From contig JACTMU010000112.1 in NCBI GenBank assembly GCA_014584465.1, positions 1 to 64,000 on the forward strand: a stretch of DNA of 64,000 nucleotides. Direction: 5' to 3'. Under the pieces are notes generated by a model that was not told the DNA's origin, did no database searches, and saw only the letters and a program-made list of their open reading frames with translations. Positions 29,006 through 37,667 of the stretch are shown piece after piece; positions within the stretch are counted from its first letter, which is position 1, and each line of letters starts with the position of its first letter. Source of the DNA: Pseudomonadota bacterium. Lineage in GTDB: Bacteria; Bdellovibrionota; Bdellovibrionia; Bdellovibrionales; JACTMU01. The position numbers and the translations under genes are program-made.

Positions 29006-31687
29006 ATGGCGGACGAACTTTCCTCAAAGTACTCTCATGCAGAAATCGAAGAGCGCATCTACAAATGGTGGGAGGCAGCCGGGTATTTTGAGGCTGAAGA
29101 TCGCTCCACCAAGCCCCCCTATTGCATTGTGCTGCCGCCCCCGAATGTGACCGGATCTCTTCACATGGGACACGCGCTGGATCACACACTTCAAGATGTG
29201 TTGATTCGTTGGAAGCGCATGTGTGGGTTCAATGCTCTTTGGCTTCCCGGAACAGACCATGCCGGAATCGCCACTCAAAATGTAGTTGAAAAGATGCTTC
29301 GAAAAGAGGGGAAGAATCGTCATGATCTAGGAAGAGAAGCCTTTGTAGAACGTGTCTGGGAATGGAAGGAGCAGTATGGTGGCCGCATCATTGAACAGAT
29401 GCGAAGACTTGGGGATTCGTGTGATTGGAGTCGACTTGCATTTACATTAGATGAGAATCTATCTCGAGCGGTTCGAAAGGTCTTTGTAGATCTCTACCGC
29501 AAAAAGACCATTTATCGAGGACAGCGTCTCATCAATTGGTGTTCGCGTTGTGAAACGGCTCTTTCTGATCTTGAGGTTGATCACAAGGAGGTCAAGGGGA
29601 CGATGTGGGAAATTGCCTATCCCCTTGAGGGCACAAAGGAGAGCTTGGTGGTGGCCACCACTCGACCCGAGACGCTCCTTGGAGATACAGCACTTTGTGT
29701 TCATCCTGAAGATGAGCGATACAAACATCTGGTCGGCAAGCGGGTACTCCTTCCTCTTACCAAGAGAAAAATTACGGTCATCCAAGACAGCTATGTCGAT
29801 CGAGAATTTGGTTCTGGTGTTGTAAAAATCACTCCGGCTCATGATTTCAATGATTATGAAATTGGGCAGAGACACAGACTTGAGGCGATCAACATACTGA
29901 CTGAAAGTGGCAAATTGAGCGAAACTGCCGGGAACGATTACAAAGGTCTGACGGTCAAAGAGGCTCGAGAAAAGGTCCTTAATGATTTGAAGAGTCAGAA
30001 CCTTCTTCGAAATGAAAGGGATCATGTTCATTCTGTTGGTCACTGTTCAAGATGCCAAACTGTGATCGAACCCTTTTTGTCTTCTCAATGGTTTGTAAAG
30101 GCCGAACACCTTGCGGGACCTGCTCGTCGTGTTGCTGAAACTGGAACGGTCATGTTTGAACCTGAAAGTTGGACGAAGACCTATCTGCACTGGATGTCCA
30201 TCATACAGGATTGGTGTATATCGCGACAGCTTTGGTGGGGCCATCGGATTCCTGCCTGGTATTGCTCCAAATGCGATGAGATCACCGTTTCAGAGAAAGA
30301 TCCAAGTGCGTGTCAAAAGTGCAAGTCCACGGAGATTCGACAGGATGAAGATGTTTTAGATACATGGTTCAGCTCGGCTCTCTGGCCATTTAGCACCATG
30401 GGATGGCCTCATGAGAGTGAATCCCAAATGACCTTCTATCCCACCAACGTGCTGGTCACAGGTCACGACATCATCTTCTTTTGGGTTGCAAGGATGATCA
30501 TGATGGGTCTTGAATTCAAAAAAGATGTGCCATTTCGGGTGGTCTACATTCACGGTTTGATCCGTGATGCTCAAGGGCAGAAGATGTCGAAGTCCTTGGG
30601 AAACTCTGCTGATCCCGTGGATCTTATTGAAAGAAATGGCGCAGATGCCTTGCGTTTTACGCTTCTTGCCCAGGTGGCCTCAGGGAGAGATCTCAAATTT
30701 TCTGAACAACGTCTTGAGGGATATCGCAACTTCATGAATAAGATCTGGAATGCCACCAGATTTTCACTTTCGGCGTTGAAGGATTTCTCAGTTCCTGAAG
30801 AGGGAGTTGAGAGTCTACCATCGAAGAATGATCTATCACGTGCCGACCAGTGGATTACCTATAAGCTTCAACTCGTTGAAAAGACGGTTGAAGAGGCGCT
30901 TGAAGGTTACCGTTTTTCTGACGCAGTCAATTCGATCTACAGTTTTGTATGGCATGACTTCTGTGATTGGTATTTGGAGTTCATTAAACCTATCATTTAC
31001 GGTCCATCGTCTTCAGAAAAGGGGGCGACTCAACTGGTTTTGGCTCAAACACTCAATCGAATTTTAAGACTCCTTCACCCTTTCATTCCATTTATCACCG
31101 AGGAGCTCTATCAGAAACTTCCAATTCGATCCGAAGCTCTCATTGTGGCAAGGTACCCAAATGTGGTCAACGATGCCCTCTGGCTTTCGGTGGGGTCAGA
31201 GCAAGCTGCTCGAGAGCTTGAAATCATCAAAGAGGTGATCGTTGCTCTTAGAAACATTCGTGGAGAAAATCGAATCAGCCCAGCAAGCAACATCACTGCT
31301 CGACTTGCTCCAAGTAACGGAGAGTTACAGAAGATCTTAGGGGAGAACAAGAAGGCAATCATGAAACTGGGTTCTCTAGAGACTTGCGATATTGGAACAG
31401 TTGAAAGTTTGAGCAAGTGTGCGGTCTCTACGGTCATTCTTGGCAGTGAACGAATCGAGGTGGTGGTACCACTCGAGGGTTTGGTCAATTTCGAAGAAGA
31501 GATCTCTAGGATCAACAAGGCAATTGATAAGGCTCAAAAGGATATCAGTTCGATTAACAAAAAGCTTCAAAATGAGAATTTTTTGAAAAATGCTCCAGAA
31601 GAGATTGTCGAAGCGGACCGTCTTCAACTTGAAAAACTCAAGCAGAGCGTACAGAGTTTTCGAGAGAGTCTTCATCGTCTTCAGTAG
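29006..31687 (+). CDS. valS: valyl-tRNA synthetase
   Basis: This class I synthetase has 893 residues. The HIGH-type motif is NVTGSLHMGHALDHTL, the KMSKS motif is GQKMSKSLGN, the CP1 editing domain contains TTRPETLLGDTALCVHP, and the C-terminal coiled-coil arm occupies about residues 820-893. SNADP/DALRFTLLAQ segments fit ValS rather than IleS. CAGGAG lies about 9 bases upstream of ATG 29006. Confidence 0.97.
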   Translation: MADELSSKYSHAEIEERIYKWWEAAGYFEAEDRSTKPPYCIVLPPPNVTGSLHMGHALDHTLQDVLIRWKRMCGFNALWLPGTDHAGIATQNVVEKMLRKEGKNRHDLGREAFVERVWEWKEQYGGRIIEQMRRLGDSCDWSRLAFTLDENLSRAVRKVFVDLYRKKTIYRGQRLINWCSRCETALSDLEVDHKEVKGTMWEIAYPLEGTKESLVVATTRPETLLGDTALCVHPEDERYKHLVGKRVLLPLTKRKITVIQDSYVDREFGSGVVKITPAHDFNDYEIGQRHRLEAINILTESGKLSETAGNDYKGLTVKEAREKVLNDLKSQNLLRNERDHVHSVGHCSRCQTVIEPFLSSQWFVKAEHLAGPARRVAETGTVMFEPESWTKTYLHWMSIIQDWCISRQLWWGHRIPAWYCSKCDEITVSEKDPSACQKCKSTEIRQDEDVLDTWFSSALWPFSTMGWPHESESQMTFYPTNVLVTGHDIIFFWVARMIMMGLEFKKDVPFRVVYIHGLIRDAQGQKMSKSLGNSADPVDLIERNGADALRFTLLAQVASGRDLKFSEQRLEGYRNFMNKIWNATRFSLSALKDFSVPEEGVESLPSKNDLSRADQWITYKLQLVEKTVEEALEGYRFSDAVNSIYSFVWHDFCDWYLEFIKPIIYGPSSSEKGATQLVLAQTLNRILRLLHPFIPFITEELYQKLPIRSEALIVARYPNVVNDALWLSVGSEQAARELEIIKEVIVALRNIRGENRISPASNITARLAPSNGELQKILGENKKAIMKLGSLETCDIGTVESLSKCAVSTVILGSERIEVVVPLEGLVNFEEEISRINKAIDKAQKDISSINKKLQNENFLKNAPEEIVEADRLQLEKLKQSVQSFRESLHRLQ

Positions 31688-31724
31688 GGTTGAAGTGGGA
31701 CATTGAAATATTTCACGGTATGTA

Positions 31725-31759
31725 GTGCTTGGCGCGAAACCCGCTTTCGAGCCAGGCAC
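31725..31759. mobile_element. foldback element relic, arm type B (35 bp)
   Basis: GTGCTTGGCGCGAAACC, CGCTTTCGAG and a terminal CCAGGCAC are the outer end of a type B arm joined directly to the opposite tip; the core is gone. The flanking hexamers TATGTA and TAGATA both fit TANNTA but differ from each other. It lies 37 bases after valS. Confidence 0.55.
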
Positions 31760-31995
31760 TAGATAAATTCTCGCCCCTGATCTAAACTCATTTTTTGAGT
31801 CTGTATTTTTAATTGCGCTGAATAATGAGGAGCAAACTGATTAAATTCCTTAAGCAAAACTCCTCTCGCATACAAATAACAAGACATTCCTGTTTCATAC
31901 ATTAGATTTCGAATGCTGCCATGAAAGATCATTCGATCAAATCCAGATAAAGCACCTAAAATCTTATCGCCGCTATGAGTTCTTCTGTACAGAGA
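31759..31995 (-). pseudogene. fragment of a widespread unclassified bacterial protein family, N-terminal part
   Basis: The reverse strand carries about 78 open codons without a start, ending TAG at 31759-31761. The text includes GDKILGALSGFDRMIFHGSI, then RNLMYETGMSCYLYARGVLL and KEFNQFAPHYS. This resembles, from memory, the first 70 residues of a common uncharacterised protein of about 400 residues often found near mobile DNA (GFDR..FRGTLR..YL....VLLKDF). The rest is missing. It lies between a type B relic and a decayed element core. Confidence 0.45.
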
Positions 31996-32108
31996 GGTGG
32001 GGCCCCACGAAAGGCTAGCCCGAGACGTTCACTTGATGGGATCTAACGAAGGTATAGGCAAAAACTATAGAAATTCATCAAGATGAAGTTTCGCGGCACC
32101 AACTCCAC
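31992..32108 (+). mobile_element. decayed foldback element, arm type B
   Basis: The segment aligns with the apical core and right arm of copy 1: CACGAAAGGCTAGCC, CTAACGAAGGTATAGG, AAATTCATCAAGATGAAG and TTTCGCGGCACCAACTCC match with scattered substitutions. The left arm is missing. This is the most diverged copy in the window. Confidence 0.6.
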
Positions 32109-32180
32109 AGTCTTTCGACTGGGACGGCCTGTTCAGAAGTCATTTAACTTTATGAAATCACTCAAATTTCCGATTCATAG

Positions 32181-33110
32181 ATGGATATGAAAGAGAAAAA
32201 GGGGCGACAGTTAACATCAGATCTTGTTGAGTCATTGCTCAAAGAGCAAAAGACACAACTGCCAGCCAAAGAACCTCCATTGACAAAATCCAAGGAGCAG
32301 CCTCTTCTTGATGATGTCCAAACTCTAAAGATTAGTGAAGATCTTAGTCAAACCATGGACATTTCAAGAGATGTGTTTGCCGTCAATCGAGAGTTGAAGG
32401 ATACAAAAACCGATGTTTCCCAATCTGAGAATTCGCAACATCCACCTGAAAAAAATAGTCCGACACCATTTTTGGAGAGACAGTTCCTGGATCTGCCGAG
32501 TCCTCGAAATGCAGATCCTGTACTTGTTCAATCGGAACATCTACGAATTGCACAGAGCCGAATTAATGACCTTGAAAGAGAGGTAGATTGCCTTCGGAGA
32601 GAAAATGAGGAGCTCGCATCTGCTTGCGAAACATTAAAGCGTCGAGGAACTGAACATCTATCTGCTGCGGAACACGCCGAAAAGCGATTCAAAGAGTCCC
32701 AAGATTTCTTCAATGCAGAAAAGGAGATTATGAGACAAAGTCTGCATGCAAAGACTCTTGAAGTTGATGAGCTAAGATCCAAGGTGGAGAACCTTGAACT
32801 GAGACTCAGTAGTGATCTTAAGAGAATTCGGGTGCGAGAACGAGAGTTGGAGAATCGACTGGAGCTCATGAGGATGGAAAATACAACACTGGTTCGATCA
32901 AAAGATGAGATTATTTTAGATCTCAAGAGGCAAATTGATCAGCTTACAGGAGAAGCAGAAAACTATCGGGCTAAGTGCCAGGAGCTCTACAAGCAGATTG
33001 AAGCGAGCCGGGAGCAATTCAGTCGAACAGTAAGAGCCCTTCGAATTGCTTTGGCAGGACTTGAGGGATTTGGAAATGAGTTGGCAATTCCTCTAAAAAA
33101 GGTGGAGTAA
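32181..33110 (+). CDS. coiled-coil protein of unknown function
   Basis: The 309-residue protein starts with a charged, probably disordered region (residues 1-115). It continues as a long coiled coil (about 118-285, for example SRINDLEREVDCLRRENEEL) and ends with a short helix. There is no signal peptide. The next gene, a diguanylate cyclase, begins at the base after its stop codon (TAAATG), so the two are tightly coupled. It may be a scaffold for the cyclase or for other components of this block (inference). A start two codons downstream is possible. Confidence 0.65.
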   Translation: MDMKEKKGRQLTSDLVESLLKEQKTQLPAKEPPLTKSKEQPLLDDVQTLKISEDLSQTMDISRDVFAVNRELKDTKTDVSQSENSQHPPEKNSPTPFLERQFLDLPSPRNADPVLVQSEHLRIAQSRINDLEREVDCLRRENEELASACETLKRRGTEHLSAAEHAEKRFKESQDFFNAEKEIMRQSLHAKTLEVDELRSKVENLELRLSSDLKRIRVRERELENRLELMRMENTTLVRSKDEIILDLKRQIDQLTGEAENYRAKCQELYKQIEASREQFSRTVRALRIALAGLEGFGNELAIPLKKVE

Positions 33111-34199
33111 ATGCGATCAAAGAAGAGTGTGGATAAAATTAAACTCAAGCTACCGAAAAACTTTGATGCCCATAAGAGGTCACACCAGCTGTTGTTGAGG
33201 TTTCAGGTCTCTGAACAGATGGATGGATTCTATCGGCTTGAGATCGTGTCGAATATGGTCGATCGAAACCTGTCTGTTTTGGGTTATACATTCGACTCTG
33301 AGAACATTCTTTGGTTTACCTATCAAAATTTCAATGAGTTCATTCTTTGGACTCAACGATGTCGCAGAAATAAGAGGATTGAAAAGTTTTCTGATCCAGA
33401 TCATAAAATGTACAGGTCGTGGAGGCCTGTGACCGATGGTGAGATTTTTTCGTTGATCAGTCATTTTAAAGACCATCTTCCTCGAGAATGGAGAGATCTT
33501 CCTTTCTTTGAAATTGAGATGAATCAAGAAACGGCAATAGTGATGAATTTGAAATCAGTTGACAAAAATCTCGAGTCGGCTCTTTTTGTCATTTTCAATC
33601 CAAGAAGTGATGAAGTTTTGAGGTCGTCCACGGTTCTGAAGATCATTGGTTTGAAATTACAAAGATACTATCACCTGTCTGCAAGATTTGAGAGGGTCAA
33701 AAAGCTTTCTTATGTAGATGATGTGACTGGATTGTTCAATCAGAGGTTCCTTCCGATCGCGCTGGATAGAGAAATAGAGAGAGCATTACGTCACAAAGCG
33801 AAGTTCAGTATACTGTTTTTAGATGTTGATTATTTTAAGGCGATCAACGACACTTATGGCCATCTGGTTGGATCTCAGGTGTTGCGAAATATTGGGCAAA
33901 TGATTGGTCAGTTGATTCGAATCAGTGACTATGGCTTTCGATATGGTGGTGATGAATTTCTGATTTTGTTGAGTGGAGCCAGCACGGAGAATTCACGACT
34001 TGTAGCTGAACGACTTCGCAGTCAGGTTGAGAAGACCGAGTTTGCGATTGATGGGCACAAGATCAATGTTACAGTCAGTATTGGGGTGGCAACTTATCCT
34101 GAACATGCTCAAACTCGGGAGAAGTTGATTGGTCTAGCCGATGTGGCGATGTATTATGCGAAGGGGCGGAATCGAAACACCGTATGTGTTGCAAGCTAA
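33111..34199 (+). CDS. GGDEF diguanylate cyclase with a novel N-terminal domain
   Basis: The 362-residue protein has a C-terminal GGDEF domain (about residues 200-360). The active site RYGGDEFLIL is intact, so c-di-GMP synthesis is expected, and RISD four residues earlier forms the RxxD product-inhibition site. DVDYFKAINDTYGH is the metal/substrate segment. The first 190 residues have no recognised sensor domain and no membrane helix. It starts directly after the coiled-coil gene. Confidence 0.85.
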   Translation: MRSKKSVDKIKLKLPKNFDAHKRSHQLLLRFQVSEQMDGFYRLEIVSNMVDRNLSVLGYTFDSENILWFTYQNFNEFILWTQRCRRNKRIEKFSDPDHKMYRSWRPVTDGEIFSLISHFKDHLPREWRDLPFFEIEMNQETAIVMNLKSVDKNLESALFVIFNPRSDEVLRSSTVLKIIGLKLQRYYHLSARFERVKKLSYVDDVTGLFNQRFLPIALDREIERALRHKAKFSILFLDVDYFKAINDTYGHLVGSQVLRNIGQMIGQLIRISDYGFRYGGDEFLILLSGASTENSRLVAERLRSQVEKTEFAIDGHKINVTVSIGVATYPEHAQTREKLIGLADVAMYYAKGRNRNTVCVAS

Positions 34200-34229
34200 A
34201 GAAGAAATGAAACGTATTGTAGAGAGAAG

Positions 34230-35309
34230 ATGAGAAAGATTAAGTTGGTCATCAGTGATCTTCATTTGGGTTTGGGAAGAACTCTAGACAATGGCGCCAG
34301 TAACTCATTGGAAGAGTTTTATTATGCTGAGAAGTTCGTTGAATTTCTTCACTATTACATGTCTGGCGAATATAAAGAATGCAACGTCGAGCTGATCATC
34401 AATGGAGATTTTCTCAACTTTCTTCAGGTGGACTATCGGGGTCACTTTCTTTCTGTGTGTACCGAAAGTATCTCAATCGAAAAACTGAAGAGAATCATCG
34501 ATGGACACAGAATTGTGTTTGACGCTCTTAAGAGGTTTGCCTCAGTAGAGGGCAATTCCATCGTCTATGTCGTCGGGAATCATGATCAGGCCATGCTTTG
34601 GCCCGAAGCCAAAGCCTATTTGAACCAGATATTAGGAACAGCTGTCCGCTTTAAAAACATGGTCTATTTTTTTGATGGTGTCCATATTGAACATGGTCAT
34701 ATGCATGAAGCGGCCAATCGGCTTGATCCGCGCAAATTCTTCTTGAAGAAGAACTTGCCTGAACCGATTTTAAATCTTCCATTTGGCGCTCACTTTTTTG
34801 TCGAATATGTTATGAAGATCAAACAAGAACACCCCTATGTTGATAAGATTCGGCCGTTTCATCGAATGGTTCGCTGGCTGATCTTCAATGAGACACTTTT
34901 TTCTGTTCGAAATGTCTTTACGCTTATCTACTATTTCGTTCGCTCGACCTTTAGAAAGGATCCCCGAAGAAACTGGTCCTTCAAACGAATTATGCAGGTG
35001 ATTGTTGAGAGTGCGGTGTTCCCCGACCTTGGTGAGTCGGCTCGCCGCATTCTTTTGGATGAGCGCATTCATACGGTGATTTTTGGTCACACCCATGTCT
35101 ACGAATATCGGCAATGGGCGCCAGACAAAGAGTATTTCAACACAGGGACTTGGACGGAACTCACTTCAATTGATCTTCCCAATTTGGGAAAGATCACAAA
35201 ACTGACCTACGTCCTGCTCGATTACCAGGAGGGTCAGGATCGACCAAGGGGTCGACTTAAGGAGTGGCGAGGCTATCATAGAATTGAAGAAGACGTTGTA
35301 ATCAGTTAG
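34230..35309 (+). CDS. calcineurin-like metallophosphoesterase, LpxH-related
   Basis: The 359-residue protein has all metallophosphoesterase motifs in order: SDLHLG, NGDFLNF, VVGNHDQ, HIEHGHMHEA and VIFGHTHV. Relatives hydrolyse UDP-2,3-diacylglucosamine or other phosphoesters. It is longer than LpxH (about 240 residues), with an insertion of about 100 residues between the fourth and fifth motifs (basic and aromatic, RPFHRMVRWLIFNETLF), which may bind membranes. It lies between two diguanylate cyclase genes; a link to nucleotide or lipid signalling is inference. Confidence 0.78.
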   Translation: MRKIKLVISDLHLGLGRTLDNGASNSLEEFYYAEKFVEFLHYYMSGEYKECNVELIINGDFLNFLQVDYRGHFLSVCTESISIEKLKRIIDGHRIVFDALKRFASVEGNSIVYVVGNHDQAMLWPEAKAYLNQILGTAVRFKNMVYFFDGVHIEHGHMHEAANRLDPRKFFLKKNLPEPILNLPFGAHFFVEYVMKIKQEHPYVDKIRPFHRMVRWLIFNETLFSVRNVFTLIYYFVRSTFRKDPRRNWSFKRIMQVIVESAVFPDLGESARRILLDERIHTVIFGHTHVYEYRQWAPDKEYFNTGTWTELTSIDLPNLGKITKLTYVLLDYQEGQDRPRGRLKEWRGYHRIEEDVVIS

Positions 35310-35320
35310 CATGGAAGTAT

Positions 35321-36274
35321 ATGGGGAAGGATTTTTCAGAAGATACCGAAAATACCATTGATGAGGATGCCGAAGAGACTCGTATCATCGAGAGCGACAC
35401 GTTTAAGGGTCGCCTTGAAGAGGCGCGAAAGGCGCCGCCCTGTTTGGTTGTTCTTGTGGGGCCGGCTTTCTATCAGGGGAAACTATGGTCCATCACTGAT
35501 CCCGAATATGTGGTTGGGCGAGCGATTCAATCCTCTATCTATGTGGATGATCGAAGCGTCAGTAAGACCCATGCGAAAATTCTCTATGTAGGTGGAGAAG
35601 TTTCGGTTATGGATATGAAGTCCACGAACAAGACGGTGGTCAATGGGAAAATATTACCACCGCTTGTATCTGTAAAGCTTGAAAACAATGACCAGATTAA
35701 GATTGGAAATATCATCTTTAAATTTCTTGAAGAGGGAAGTCTTGAGACGGTCTCCAATCAGTACAACTTCGACATGCGTCTCAAAGATGCTCTGACGGGC
35801 ATCTACAATAAAGGCGGCCTACAGGCAAAGGCAGAAGAGTCTTTTAAACGAGCTCTCCTTCTCAATACCTCCCTGAGCATTATTGTCTTTGATCTTGATC
35901 ACTTCAAAAGGGTCAATGATACTTATGGGCATGCGGCCGGTGACTATGTGTTGCGGGAGATGGCCTCGATCGTTCAAAGTCGAGTCATTCGTGCGGGAGA
36001 CGTCTTTGCTCGGTATGGCGGAGAGGAGTTCGTGGTGTTGCTTGCCGACACCAAGCTGCCACGTGCTTCAGAGATTGCAGAGAGGATTCGTATGACCATC
36101 GAGACCCACCTCTTTGTCTTTGAAAACAAGACACTCCCTGTGACGATCTCAGCCGGAGTGGCCACAAAATCTGAACAGACCAAGGCCTGGGAAGAACTCT
36201 TCCAAGAGGCCGATAAGGCTGCCTATCTCTCCAAGCAGGCCGGTCGAAACCGAGTGACTCCCACGGCAGCCTAA
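35321..36274 (+). CDS. FHA-GGDEF diguanylate cyclase, DgcB-like
   Basis: The 317-residue protein has an acidic N-terminal tail containing threonines (DTENTIDEDAEETRIIES), an FHA domain (about residues 60-135; VVGRAIQSSIYVDDRSVSKT is the phosphothreonine-binding region) and a GGDEF domain (about 150-315). The active site is RYGGEEFVVL, with RAGD as an RxxD inhibition site. This order matches Bdellovibrio DgcB, known to be needed for prey invasion and to have a phosphorylated tail bound by its FHA domain. Orthology is inferred from architecture. Confidence 0.85.
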   Translation: MGKDFSEDTENTIDEDAEETRIIESDTFKGRLEEARKAPPCLVVLVGPAFYQGKLWSITDPEYVVGRAIQSSIYVDDRSVSKTHAKILYVGGEVSVMDMKSTNKTVVNGKILPPLVSVKLENNDQIKIGNIIFKFLEEGSLETVSNQYNFDMRLKDALTGIYNKGGLQAKAEESFKRALLLNTSLSIIVFDLDHFKRVNDTYGHAAGDYVLREMASIVQSRVIRAGDVFARYGGEEFVVLLADTKLPRASEIAERIRMTIETHLFVFENKTLPVTISAGVATKSEQTKAWEELFQEADKAAYLSKQAGRNRVTPTAA

Positions 36275-36412
36275 AGCCCTTTCTTAAAGCCTGGATCTGA
36301 AATTGGGAATGGGTTTAATACCATGAAAAATCTTTAGAAATTCATTACGAAAGCACGGTTTGTGACAGGCAATGGAGTCTTGTCAGGACTTTACGCCAGG
36401 TATCATTTTGGC

Positions 36413-36428
36413 CGGCACACTTATCGCA
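36413..36428 (+). promoter_or_regulatory. possible sigma-54 promoter
   Basis: CGGCACACTTATCGCA has GG and GC dinucleotides 12 bases apart (-24/-12 type) and matches most of TGGCAC-N5-TTGCA. It lies 117 bases upstream of the ECF sigma gene. A sigma-54 activator exists at 19742-21004, but no link is shown. Confidence 0.3.
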
Positions 36429-36545
36429 ATTAGACCTTATGTGGAGCGCTTTGGATCAGTGGATTGGGGTTCAAGGTGTTTCGATTAAATTGTGGCATTT
36501 TTTTTAACCGAAATGGTCTTAAGACCAGTCAATGAAGGCGGGGTC

Positions 36546-37151
36546 ATGAAGGAAGAGTGGCAAATCATTGCAGATGTTCTGCAAGGTCAAACACATCGAT
36601 TTGGGGAGTTGGTAGGAAAATATCAACGCGACCTACTGAGGATGGTAATGAGACTGATATCCAATGTCGAGCTGAGTGAGGAAATTGTTCAGGAGAGTTT
36701 CATAAAGGCCTTCAAGAAACTTCATCTATTTGAAGGAAAGGCCTCATTTCGAAGTTGGCTCTATCAAATTGCAATCAATACCGCAAAGAACAAGTTTAGG
36801 GAGTGCAAGAAACAGGTGGTGAGCATTGACAACGTATCCATTGCGGTCGCAAGCAATTCAGATAGCCTTCTTCAGAGTCTTGATCTCAAGACTCTCCTTC
36901 AGAGCGAGGTTCAACTGCTTCCAAACAAGCAGAGAATTGCCCTGATTTTACGGATATTTGAGGACTTAAGCTTCAAAGAGATCTCACACATCATGGGATG
37001 TCCTTATGATACGGCGAAGGCCAACTATCGGCATGCGCTGATGAAGCTTCGTCGGCGCTTGATGGACCATTCCCACCTGACCGGTTGGAATGAAATTGAG
37101 ACCCATCAGGCACCAGAATTTCTAGGCTTTCTCGCCGAGGCAAAACAATGA
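36546..37151 (+). CDS. ECF-type RNA polymerase sigma factor
   Basis: The 201-residue protein has region 2 (about residues 20-85; LSNVELSEEIVQESFIKAFK and ASFRSWLYQIAINTAKN) and region 4 (about 115-175; LPNKQRIALILRIFEDLSFK, then EISHIMGCPYDTAKANYRHA). It has a long tail after region 4. The next gene encodes a small acidic protein that may be its anti-sigma factor. ATG 36546 is preferred over an upstream ATG because the sigma fold starts here. Confidence 0.88.
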   Translation: MKEEWQIIADVLQGQTHRFGELVGKYQRDLLRMVMRLISNVELSEEIVQESFIKAFKKLHLFEGKASFRSWLYQIAINTAKNKFRECKKQVVSIDNVSIAVASNSDSLLQSLDLKTLLQSEVQLLPNKQRIALILRIFEDLSFKEISHIMGCPYDTAKANYRHALMKLRRRLMDHSHLTGWNEIETHQAPEFLGFLAEAKQ

Positions 37152-37277
37152 AACGATGGACTTTGGATGTTTGGAAGCGGGAGATCCAAACAGCTCAGAG
37201 TTCTTAATGGTTGCGGTCATCAGAGCTTCAAGTGAGGTTTTGTGACCGAGACAAAATAAAGGGAGGGGGAAATTTCA

Positions 37278-37607
37278 ATGGCGCCAATGCAAGAAGAAGA
37301 TTGGATCGATTATCTTGAGGGGGATATCGATGCCGAAATCAAGATGGAACGAGATTTGATTTTAAGCTATTCTCAAACAGATCACAAGATTCTGCGAGAT
37401 TATCAGGAACTGAGAGCCCTTTTAGTTAAAGAGTTGACTATAGAGATGCCTAATGACACCTATTTTGACTCTCTTCAAAATAAGATCATGAGTGAAATTC
37501 ATTTCACAGCCATTGAGGTCGATCGAAAAGAGTGCGAACCTCAAGATCACATCCTTCCTTGGAGAGTCCCCAAAGAGCCCTGGAAGCTCAAATTGACGCA
37601 AAAATGA
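37278..37607 (+). CDS. short anti-sigma-like protein, possibly frameshifted
   Basis: The 109-residue protein starts MAPMQEEDWIDYLEGDIDAE, like cytoplasmic anti-sigma domains that open with a 'dYldGel' helix. It has no zinc-binding HCC motif and no membrane helix. AGGGGG precedes the ATG. It follows an ECF sigma gene and so probably regulates it. Just after the stop, an overlapping frame (to 37671) encodes a hydrophobic stretch, LIALILTLIVAA, and ends in an ATGA overlap with the next gene. The original protein may have carried a membrane anchor now lost through one extra base at CAAAAATGA. Confidence 0.6.
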   Translation: MAPMQEEDWIDYLEGDIDAEIKMERDLILSYSQTDHKILRDYQELRALLVKELTIEMPNDTYFDSLQNKIMSEIHFTAIEVDRKECEPQDHILPWRVPKEPWKLKLTQK

Positions 37608-37667
37608 TTTGATTGCTCTCATTCTCACGCTTATAGTGGCTGCAAACGAAACTCTCAAGGAGGGGTT

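Noticed and set aside
36300-36400. AAATTCATTACGAAAGCACGG as a further decayed type B element
   Set aside because: Only about 20 bases resemble the arm, with gaps, and neither the core nor a tip is present; too weak to call.
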